Below are positions 1-6,713 of a stretch of DNA of 8,926 bases, one piece after another (position 1 is the first letter of the stretch; each line of letters begins with the position of its first letter). The stretch lies in NCBI GenBank assembly GCA_027032855.1, contig JALVLX010000180.1:1-8926 (forward strand), read 5' to 3'. A program made the position numbers and the translations under genes. Source of the DNA: Flavobacteriales bacterium. GTDB lineage: Bacteria; Bacteroidota; Bacteroidia; Flavobacteriales; Flavobacteriaceae. The notes beneath the pieces were generated by a model. It was not told the origin of the DNA. It made no database searches and was given only the letters and a program-made list of their open reading frames with translations.

Positions 1-2057
1 GTTTTGCCTGACAGAATCAAATCCAGATTGTCTATACTTGTTGGTACAATGATGCTGTCTAAATCTGTTAAACCGCTCAAATAGTGTGATAAACCTAAGT
101 GTTCGCCTTTGGCTTCATCAAAATAATCTTTGAATTTTGGTTTACGCATGTCAAATTCCAGTAGCACGGTTTTCTTTTTGCTGATGGCTTGTGCAACTGC
201 TAAATTTGAGGTTACAAATGTTTTTCCTTCACCTGAAATACTTGAGGTAATCAAAATTGAATGAGACTGATTGCGAACAGGGAACATAAATCTCAAAGCA
301 GACCGTAAGGACCGGAACGATTCTGATACGATATCGTGAGGGTATTTTAAAATCGGTAAATTACCTTTTTTCTCTAAATGGTAAACTTGTCCTATGATGG
401 GTGTTTCCGTCAGATTTTCTACATCTGAAATATCATGAATTTTATTGTCTAAGAAGAAAAGCGCAGTGATGATTAGTGCCGGTAATAAAAGCCCTAAAAA
501 TAAGGCTACCAGAAAGTTTATTTCCCGGTTAGGGGCAACCGGTTTTTGACCGACATCTTTAGCGTTGTCAATAATTTTCAAATCAGATACATTTGAAGCT
601 TTAACAATACCGGCTTCGTTACGTTTTTGCAACAGGGTGTTGAATATTTCTTGTTTTAAATCGTACTTGCGTTTAAGACTTAAAAGAATTTGTTTTTCTT
701 CGGGCAATTTGTTGATTTGGGCATCAATTTTTCTGATTTTACTATCAATTAATGCCATTTCCTGATCGAGTGTATGAAGTGCTGAGTTGACCGTTTGAAG
801 TAGAGACTGACGCAAAGATTCTATTTCTAAATCCACACGTTTGATAACTGGAGAATCCGGTTGAAAATGGGTTAATTCATTTTTTCGTTGAACGGCTAAT
901 TGCGTTATCTTTCCTACTTTTTCAATAATTGTAGGGTCGTCAATTCCAACAACCGTAGGGGCGGGAATGTTTTCGTAATTAGTTTTATTGTTGAGGTATT
1001 CGAGCAATTGTTCGTAATACAGTTTTTTTAAGGTAATGTTGCTTTTGGTTTGATCCAATCCGGATACTTTCTCAAACAATTTGGAAGTAGGATCATCAAG
1101 ATTTAGAATGGTTCGGTTGCTGATAAAATCTTTCAATTCACTGGCTGCTGCCGATAAATCTTTACGGATTGTTTTTAGGGTAGAATCAATAAATTTAATG
1201 GTATTTATTGCATATTTGTTTTTATCGTCCAGAATTTGTTGTTGAAGCAAAGTTGTTGTTGTGTTGAGATAATCGGCAAGTTCAGCTTTGTTTTGTCCGC
1301 GTAATTTTAAGACTAAGATTGATGAATTTTTATTTTTGTTTTTTACATCCAGGCGTTCTTTCATGTTGGAAACCTCTTGGTTAAAATCTTTTAATGTCAG
1401 GACATAAACATCCGATTTGTCAAACAACACGTTGGTGTTTCGCTGAAAGGTTCCGGATAAAAATCCCAGATTGACGTGTTCTCCGAAATTGAAAATTTTG
1501 TTTACCGGTTGTACGGCAGATGATTTTGATATATTGTCTTGATAATTATATAAAGTAGCTTGATTTTCTTCCGTTTGAAAATTGAGTTGAAATTGTTGAT
1601 CGTTTAATATTTTTATTTCAAAAGGGATATTAATGGCTTGCCATGCCTCATTGTCCGGTTGAAAAATAAAAGGGCTGTTTTTGTAAATGTCAATTAAATA
1701 GTATTTACCTTTTTTCTTATAAGAAATATAGCTTTTTAATTTTTTTACAACTTTTTCGTTGTGTGTCCGGGATTTAAAAGTTGTGGTAATCAGATTAACC
1801 TTATCGCTGACGCCTCCCCAGTTAAAAACCAAACTCATATTGGACGTAAAAAACGGGTTATTTTCATCTTTGATGGTGACATAACTGTCCAATTCGTATA
1901 TGTTTTGTTTGTGCAAGTTGATATAATAAGCTATTCCTAAAGCAATTAATATGGTTGCGACAAACCATTTCCAGCCGGCTAACAGTCTTAATAATAACTG
2001 TTTAAAATCAAAAGAAAGTTCTTCATTATCAAAAGAAAACTGATTGTCGGTATTCAT
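1..2057 (-). CDS. Wzc-type exopolysaccharide co-polymerase with tyrosine kinase domain, C-terminus cut by window edge
   Basis: This inner-membrane protein of the Wzc/GumC family should control chain length and export of a capsule or exopolysaccharide together with the Wza-type protein encoded just upstream. The frame is open from the ATG at 2057 to the left edge, about 685 codons. In order I see a cytoplasmic N-terminus, a first membrane helix near residues 29-47 (GWKWFVATILIALGIAYY), a long periplasmic part with probable coiled coils around 270-460, a GNVR-like segment near 453-485 (KRKYDLKQEIFNTLLQKR), a proline-containing lead-in (KPVAPNREINF) to a second helix near 512-532, then the start of a bacterial tyrosine kinase domain. 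Its Walker A is SGEGKT with Lys612, and Walker A' is EFDMRKPK near 635-641. Walker B and any tyrosine-rich tail lie outside the window. It starts 5 bases after the wza-like stop, so the two are almost certainly co-transcribed. The kinase call is by family; activity is inferred. Confidence 0.92.
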   Translation of the reverse strand, partial: MNTDNQFSFDNEELSFDFKQLLLRLLAGWKWFVATILIALGIAYYINLHKQNIYELDSYVTIKDENNPFFTSNMSLVFNWGGVSDKVNLITTTFKSRTHNEKVVKKLKSYISYKKKGKYYLIDIYKNSPFIFQPDNEAWQAINIPFEIKILNDQQFQLNFQTEENQATLYNYQDNISKSSAVQPVNKIFNFGEHVNLGFLSGTFQRNTNVLFDKSDVYVLTLKDFNQEVSNMKERLDVKNKNKNSSILVLKLRGQNKAELADYLNTTTTLLQQQILDDKNKYAINTIKFIDSTLKTIRKDLSAAASELKDFISNRTILNLDDPTSKLFEKVSGLDQTKSNITLKKLYYEQLLEYLNNKTNYENIPAPTVVGIDDPTIIEKVGKITQLAVQRKNELTHFQPDSPVIKRVDLEIESLRQSLLQTVNSALHTLDQEMALIDSKIRKIDAQINKLPEEKQILLSLKRKYDLKQEIFNTLLQKRNEAGIVKASNVSDLKIIDNAKDVGQKPVAPNREINFLVALFLGLLLPALIITALFFLDNKIHDISDVENLTETPIIGQVYHLEKKGNLPILKYPHDIVSESFRSLRSALRFMFPVRNQSHSILITSSISGEGKTFVTSNLAVAQAISKKKTVLLEFDMRKPKFKDYFDEAKGEHLGLSHYLSGLTDLDSIIVPTSIDNLDLILSGK

Positions 2058-2062
2058 AAAAA

Positions 2063-2848
2063 TTATTTTACGTATTTACTAAATAATATAATAGTTGTAA
2101 TCAATGACAGTGCAGAGATGGTTGCGGAAATACTTTGCTGTAAGGTTGTGCCCGTTCCAAGTGTTTTTTGGCGTAATGGCGGCACGTAAACAATATCGTT
2201 GGGACGGACATAAAAATATGGGGAATTAATGACGTTGCTGTCGGTTAAGTCTAAAGTTTGTTTTACCAGTTTGTTTTTTTCACGTCTCATGACCACAATA
2301 CCTTTACGGTTACCAACCAAAGAGATGTCTCCGGCACCTCCGAAAATATCAAACAAAGTAGGTCGTTCTTTATATAGAATGCCGGTTCCCGGACTTTTTA
2401 CTTCACCCAAAACCGTGTAAGGAATACCGGCAAGTTTTACTTTAATAAAAATATCATCTAAACTTCTGAATTGTTTGGACAAAAGTTTTTTCTTGATGGT
2501 TTCTTTAACTGCTTCAAAAGTTTTGCCTTCCACTTGAATTTTATCAATCACCGGCAATTCAATAAAACCTTGATTGTCAACAATATACCCTTGAAAGTAC
2601 ATGGTGCTTTGTGAATTGGAGTTGTTTGTTGTAGTGTTTCCTTGTACTTTAAACAGGCGTTCAATGGTTTTGTTTCCGGATTTTATATCGATATATAAAA
2701 TATCACTTTTTTGAATTTTATATGCGGTTGTGTCAATTTCATTTTTCGGCAAATTGTCTTGTACATATATGATGTTTTTATATGGCACACAAGAACTTGC
2801 AAAGAGCATTAAAATAATTCCTATAACAAAAACAGGATGTTTTTTCAT
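2063..2848 (-). CDS. Wza-type polysaccharide export outer-membrane lipoprotein (Poly_export/SLBB)
   Basis: This is a Wza/BexD-family protein, the outer-membrane exit channel for capsule or exopolysaccharide and partner of the Wzc-type protein downstream. The N-terminus is a lipoprotein signal: a hydrophobic stretch followed by the lipobox ASSC with Cys20, then the VPYKNIIYVQD segment common in Bacteroidota members. A Poly_export domain spans roughly residues 43-138 (starts YKIQKSDILYIDIK), and one SLBB domain follows at about 143-222 (YTVLGEVKSPGTG; NDIVYVPP). A hydrophobic segment at about 238-257 ends the protein and could be the membrane-spanning helix of the ring, as in E. coli Wza. At 261 residues it is shorter than E. 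coli Wza and shows one clear SLBB domain. The start at 2848 is chosen because it gives the complete signal peptide. A promoter-like sequence lies just upstream. Confidence 0.93.
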   Translation of the reverse strand: MKKHPVFVIGIILMLFASSCVPYKNIIYVQDNLPKNEIDTTAYKIQKSDILYIDIKSGNKTIERLFKVQGNTTTNNSNSQSTMYFQGYIVDNQGFIELPVIDKIQVEGKTFEAVKETIKKKLLSKQFRSLDDIFIKVKLAGIPYTVLGEVKSPGTGILYKERPTLFDIFGGAGDISLVGNRKGIVVMRREKNKLVKQTLDLTDSNVINSPYFYVRPNDIVYVPPLRQKTLGTGTTLQQSISATISALSLITTIILFSKYVK

Positions 2849-2886
2849 AAATGTAATATTAGATTAACAGTTACTTAAATAATTTA

Positions 2887-2916
2887 CAAATATAAAACAA
2901 ATTCTTTTTGTTTCAG
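2887..2916 (-). promoter_or_regulatory. Probable Bacteroidota-type promoter for the wza-wzc unit
   Basis: On the minus strand a perfect -7 box TATATTTG (consensus TAnnTTTG) occupies 2894-2887. It is preceded, after exactly 19 bases, by CTG at 2916-2914, one base off the TTG expected at -33. The predicted start of transcription, about 2880, would give a leader of some 30 bases to the wza-like ATG. The 144-base gap between hflX and this gene holds no clear hairpin terminator for hflX, so some read-through from hflX is possible. The box match is seen; promoter activity is inferred. Confidence 0.55.
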
Positions 2917-2992
2917 GTTATTTTTATTGCGTAATTGAATATCATAGAAATAGGGGCTTCCGGCACTTTTTTTGTTTCTTTTTTTGTGACTG

Positions 2993-4156
2993 TTATTCCA
3001 AATCGGGATATAAAAAATCATTATATGGAAAACGTTTGACATGAATTTTTCTTACTTCATTATATAATGTATCTTTTAAGCTGTCAATATTGATTTTTTG
3101 TACGGCAGATATAAAAACAACCGGTTTGCCGGTTTTGGCCAACCATGTTTTTTGTAGTGCATCAATTTTATTTTCCGGTATTTCAGGTAGCAAATCAACT
3201 TTGTTGAATACAATAACAGCCGGTTTGTCGGTGGCTTTAATTTCTGACAAAATTTGCCGGACGGTTTGCATATGTTCTTCAAAATTGGGGTGAGAGATAT
3301 CAACCACGTGAATCAACAGGTCGGATTCTGTTACTTCGTTAAGTGTTGATTTGAAAGATTCTATCAGTTGGGTTGGCAATTTGCGGATAAAACCGACAGT
3401 GTCAGTAAGCAAAAAGGGGATATTATGCACGACGATTTTTCTTACGGTTGTATCCAAGGTTGCAAACAATTTATTTTCGGCAAACACGTCAGATTTGCTC
3501 AACAAATTCATCAATGTACTTTTGCCCACATTGGTATATCCTACCAAAGCGGCTCTTACCATTTTTCCTCTGTTTCCTCTTTGTGTTGCCATTTGCTTAT
3601 CAATAGCCTTCAGTTTCTTTTTAAGCAGAGCTATTTTGTCACGAATAATCCGGCGGTCGGTTTCTATTTCGGTTTCACCGGGTCCCCGCATACCAATACC
3701 ACCACGCTGACGTTCCAAGTGTGTCCACATTCCGGTAAGTCTCGGTAATAAATATTCGTATTGTGCCAATTCAACTTGTGTACGGGCATAAGAAGTTTGT
3801 GCCCTTTGAGCAAAAATATCTAGAATTAACCGGGTACGGTCAATAATTTTAACCTGTAAAATTTTTTCAAGATTTTTTTGCTGGGCCGGAGACAACTCAT
3901 CGTCAAAAATAACGCTATCAATTTCTCTTTCTTCTACAAAAGTTTTAATCTCTTGTAATTTTCCTGATCCTAAAAAAGTTTTAGGGTTTGGTTTACTCAA
4001 ATTTTGAACAAAAGTTTTTAAAACCGTTCCGCCGGCAGTTTCTGCCAAAAATGCCAATTCCTTTAAATATTCTTTTACTTTTTCGGCAGATTGATATTGG
4101 TTAATTATACCTATTAAAATTACTTTTTCGTAAAATTTTTCTTTTTTTTCAAACAT
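2993..4156 (-). CDS. hflX: HflX, ribosome-associated GTPase
   Basis: HflX is a cytoplasmic GTPase that binds the large ribosomal subunit and, in characterised bacteria, splits stalled or stressed ribosomes. All expected parts are present. The N-terminal HflX domain includes PKTFLGSGKLQEI near 58-70. A linker carries the family signature GGIGMRGPGETEIETDRR (152-169) and a basic helical stretch. The G domain has G1 GYTNVGKST (206-214), the FATLDTT loop (231-237), G3 DTVG (252-255), G4 NKVD (318-321) and G5 SA (350-351). At 387 residues it is near the usual size with little C-terminal extension. The ATG at 4156 is preceded by an A/T-rich leader without a GGAGG motif, normal for this phylum. It is divergent from the T9SS cargo gene and is not beside hfq, unlike in E. 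coli. Nothing in the G motifs looks degenerate. Confidence 0.97.
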   Translation of the reverse strand: MFEKKEKFYEKVILIGIINQYQSAEKVKEYLKELAFLAETAGGTVLKTFVQNLSKPNPKTFLGSGKLQEIKTFVEEREIDSVIFDDELSPAQQKNLEKILQVKIIDRTRLILDIFAQRAQTSYARTQVELAQYEYLLPRLTGMWTHLERQRGGIGMRGPGETEIETDRRIIRDKIALLKKKLKAIDKQMATQRGNRGKMVRAALVGYTNVGKSTLMNLLSKSDVFAENKLFATLDTTVRKIVVHNIPFLLTDTVGFIRKLPTQLIESFKSTLNEVTESDLLIHVVDISHPNFEEHMQTVRQILSEIKATDKPAVIVFNKVDLLPEIPENKIDALQKTWLAKTGKPVVFISAVQKINIDSLKDTLYNEVRKIHVKRFPYNDFLYPDLE

Positions 4157-4191
4157 TATTCTATTTATTGTTAAATAATTCTTTTTTACTG

Positions 4192-4221
4192 CTGATTTAC
4201 CAAATTTTTTTTTTATTTTTG
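4192..4221 (+). promoter_or_regulatory. Probable Bacteroidota-type promoter for the T9SS cargo operon
   Basis: A perfect -7 box TATTTTTG (TAnnTTTG) lies at 4214-4221. It is preceded after exactly 19 bases by CTG at 4192-4194, one base off the -33 TTG. The predicted start near 4228 gives a leader of about 20 bases ending in an A-rich stretch before the ATG at 4247. A T-run of ten at 4205-4214 fills the end of the spacer. No equally good promoter is visible on the other strand for hflX in this 90-base divergent gap. Confidence 0.55.
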
Positions 4222-4246
4222 GCTCAATTATTAAAATAACAAAGTT

Positions 4247-5782
4247 ATGAAAAGAAACAATTACTTTATATTGTTTGCGCTACTATTTGTTTTCTCAACT
4301 GCAAATATTCGCGCACAACATGTTGATGCCGGGCCGGATCAAACTCTTTGTAATGGTGAAACGGAAGTAACGCTACACGGAGATATTAGTAATGTTCTTA
4401 CCGGACGTTACCGTGTAGAAGGTATTCCTTTCAACTGGATACCTATAGATTCCACCGCTCAAGATGTTATGATTACCAATTCCGGAACAACAACACCTTT
4501 GAGAATTGATGACAGATACAGTGATGCGATTGATTTACCATTTCCTATTACTTTTTATGGAAACACTTACGACAAAATTGTTGTAGGTTCTAATGGTGAC
4601 ATCATTTTCGAACCTAGCATTGCTACAACTTATGATGAATGGTTTATAGCCCCCTCACAATCAATTCCCGACCACACACTTCCTTACTGGGATGGTACCA
4701 GTTTGTCATTTGCTTCGATAATGGGAGCTTATCATGACATAGATATAGGTGTATCAAATCCTTTAGAAGAATTAAAATATATGACTGTAGGAACGGCACC
4801 TAACCGTAAGTTTGTAGTTATTTATAAAGATATTCCGCAATTTAGTTGTAACAATCTTTTAACCAGCCAAGAGATTGTTTTCAACGAAAGTGACTCGTCT
4901 TTTGAAGTTCATTTAAAAGAAAAACCACTTTGTAGTTCTTGGAATGGTGGTCTAGCTGTTGTAGGTGCGCAAAATGAAGAATTAACTCCCGACACTTGTG
5001 GTAATTATCCGGGTGATGCAACAAGTCCTACTTTGCCTAACAGAAATACAGGTGCTTGGGATATTGTGATGCCTGAAGCTTACAAATTTGTACCTGATGC
5101 CAATGCTACTGTTAGCTGGTATGATGATAACCGGAACCTTGTTGGTACAGGTACAGATGTTACCGTTCCTATAAACCAAACTACAACTTATACAATGGAA
5201 GTGTCTTTTGAAGATTGTCATGGCAATACATTTGTTGAAGTAGATGAAGTTACTGTTACCAGAATTCCTTTACCTACTTTATCTTTATCTCAAGAAATAA
5301 GTATTTGTAACGGTGATACAAAAATATTAGATGGTACCGTTCAAAATCCTTCTGATTATACCAACATCTCTTATGAATGGGTAGATTATTCCGGTAATAG
5401 TTTAAGTACTGACCCAAAATTAACAATTACCAGTGGCGGAACCTATACGTTAAATGTAACACTTGAAGGTACTTGTACCTCAAGCTACTCGGTTAATGTA
5501 ACCCCCTATCAATATGGATGTACCATTCCTAATGCAATTTCTCCTAACGAAGATGGTAACAATGATCAATGGTACCTTAACTTTTTGTCAGAAACAACCG
5601 GTATAGACAAAGTTGAAATTTTTGATCGTCGCGGTGTTTTGGTTTACGACAAAGCAGATTATGTCGATGAATTTGTTGGAAAAAATAATGATGGTAAAGA
5701 CTTACCTTCAGCTACATATGTTTATGTTATCAAGCTGAAAGATGGTAAAAAACTATCCGGATGGTTATATATTACAAGATAA
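4247..5782 (+). CDS. Secreted T9SS cargo with type B (gliding-motility-associated, CHU_C) C-terminal sorting domain
   Basis: This 511-residue protein should be exported by Sec and then sent across the outer membrane by the type IX secretion system. The signal peptide covers residues 1-23 (cleavage after IRA, before QHVDAG). A PKD-like opening strand follows (AGPDQTLCNGE, 28-38), then a beta-rich domain at about 52-282 with the motif LPFPITFYGNTYDKIVVGSNG (split about 97-116) and LPYWDG (145-150). Next come a PKD/Ig-like stretch at about 287-339 (TTTYTMEVSFEDC ending VDEVTVTR), a second Ig-like domain at about 345-420, and the type B sorting domain at about 427-511: IPNAISPNEDGNNDQW, VEIFDRRGVLVYD, DLPSATYVYVIKL, ending GWLYITR. 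There are eight cysteines in the mature part and no catalytic motif. It is probably a surface or released adhesin-like protein; its ligand is unknown. It is the first gene of a three-gene unit, 14 bases before the next ATG. Confidence 0.9.
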   Translation: MKRNNYFILFALLFVFSTANIRAQHVDAGPDQTLCNGETEVTLHGDISNVLTGRYRVEGIPFNWIPIDSTAQDVMITNSGTTTPLRIDDRYSDAIDLPFPITFYGNTYDKIVVGSNGDIIFEPSIATTYDEWFIAPSQSIPDHTLPYWDGTSLSFASIMGAYHDIDIGVSNPLEELKYMTVGTAPNRKFVVIYKDIPQFSCNNLLTSQEIVFNESDSSFEVHLKEKPLCSSWNGGLAVVGAQNEELTPDTCGNYPGDATSPTLPNRNTGAWDIVMPEAYKFVPDANATVSWYDDNRNLVGTGTDVTVPINQTTTYTMEVSFEDCHGNTFVEVDEVTVTRIPLPTLSLSQEISICNGDTKILDGTVQNPSDYTNISYEWVDYSGNSLSTDPKLTITSGGTYTLNVTLEGTCTSSYSVNVTPYQYGCTIPNAISPNEDGNNDQWYLNFLSETTGIDKVEIFDRRGVLVYDKADYVDEFVGKNNDGKDLPSATYVYVIKLKDGKKLSGWLYITR

Positions 5783-5796
5783 AAAACTAATTGACT

Positions 5797-6708
5797 ATGA
5801 AAAAAATAATATTAAGTATTGTAGGATTTATTTTCCTTTCATTAGGAACAATCCAAGCACAACAGTTGCCACATTATACACAATATATGTATAATATGAA
5901 TATTTTGAATCCGGCTTATGCCGGTTCCAGAGGACCGGAAGTTATTTCTTTTGGAACACTTTACCGCAATCAGTGGTATGATGCTCCGGGAAATCCTAAA
6001 ACTCTAACCGCCAACGTTCATGGTGCATTCAATTTAACCAACGGTGCAGGTCTTTCGTTTATCAATGACCAATTCGGACCTGTAAAACAAAGTTTAATTA
6101 CAGTTGATTATTCTCATACTTTACATTTCAAAAAAACGCATTTAGCTTTTGGATTGAAAGCCGGAGTTAATTTATTTAATGTAAATGATGATTTTCAACT
6201 TGTTCACCCTAACGACCCGCTTTTGTCTGATGGTTTAAAAGACACGAGATTTAATCTTGGCGCCGGTTTATTTTACTACGGTGACAATTATTATTTGTCA
6301 GTTTCCGCACCCAACTTCTTGCCTAGCAAATACAATGGCGGTGACGGATACAACGCAAAAGATGAGACACACATGTTTGTTGCCGGAGGTTATGTGTTTT
6401 CATTCGGAAAAAGCTTTAAAGTTAAACCACACTTCCTATTGTATAACAACGTCAGCCAAAAAATGCAAGCTGATTTGAATTTGAACTTTTTGTTTGTCAA
6501 CAAATTTGAATTCGGAACATCTTATAGAATAGATGATTCTGTTAATTTCTTATTTAATCTAAGACTATTTGACAGCTTACGAATAGGTTATGCTTACGAT
6601 GTTCATTTTTCCGACATCTCTGTTTACAGCCCTATATCCCATGAGTTTTTCCTAAACTATGATTGGTCGTTCGGTAAAAAAGTTATGTTGTCACCCAGAT
6701 ATTTCTAA
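5797..6708 (+). CDS. PorP/SprF-family type IX secretion outer-membrane protein
   Basis: This belongs to the PorP/SprF family (about 300 residues, outer-membrane beta-barrel). In Flavobacterium johnsoniae SprF is needed for export of the adhesin SprB, and SprF-like paralogues sit beside genes for type B cargo. A signal peptide ends at IQA before QQLPHYTQYMYN. Family hallmarks are that QYMYN motif, then LNPAYAGSRG (about 36-45), YRNQWYDAPGNPKT (about 54-67), LSFINDQFGP, LAFGLKAGVN and the C-terminal RIGYAYDVHFSD followed by SHEFFLNYDWSFG. The barrel strands show alternating aromatic/hydrophobic residues. I use the ATG at 5797; an in-frame TTG at 5791 would add only two residues and lies in the same leader. 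It follows the cargo gene by 14 bases and precedes the PorE-like gene by 5, so all three form an operon. I infer it is the dedicated partner of the upstream cargo. Confidence 0.92.
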   Translation: MKKIILSIVGFIFLSLGTIQAQQLPHYTQYMYNMNILNPAYAGSRGPEVISFGTLYRNQWYDAPGNPKTLTANVHGAFNLTNGAGLSFINDQFGPVKQSLITVDYSHTLHFKKTHLAFGLKAGVNLFNVNDDFQLVHPNDPLLSDGLKDTRFNLGAGLFYYGDNYYLSVSAPNFLPSKYNGGDGYNAKDETHMFVAGGYVFSFGKSFKVKPHFLLYNNVSQKMQADLNLNFLFVNKFEFGTSYRIDDSVNFLFNLRLFDSLRIGYAYDVHFSDISVYSPISHEFFLNYDWSFGKKVMLSPRYF

Positions 6709-6713
6709 AAATT

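Noticed and set aside
565..765. Plus-strand open frame of 66 codons
   Set aside because: Antisense to the uninterrupted Wzc-type coding sequence; its apparent protein has no recognisable features.
2895..2913. Inverted repeat AAACAAA/TTTGTTT in the spacer of the wza promoter, possible operator
   Set aside because: Only seven A/T-rich pairs with a five-base loop; expected by chance in this composition.
2930..2992. Possible terminator after hflX (GC-rich patch beside T-runs)
   Set aside because: The patch at about 2954-2965 does not pair with itself or with nearby bases to give a convincing stem.
3351..3748. Two overlapping plus-strand open frames of about 120 codons inside hflX
   Set aside because: They run antisense to the conserved G domain and linker of HflX, have no family resemblance or leader, and are explained by the codon pattern of the real gene.
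4240..4247. Minus-strand TAACTTTG, a perfect TAnnTTTG match that could be the hflX promoter
   Set aside because: No TTG-like element is found 17-23 bases upstream on that strand, and the match overlaps the start codon of the divergent gene; chance is likely in such AT-rich DNA.
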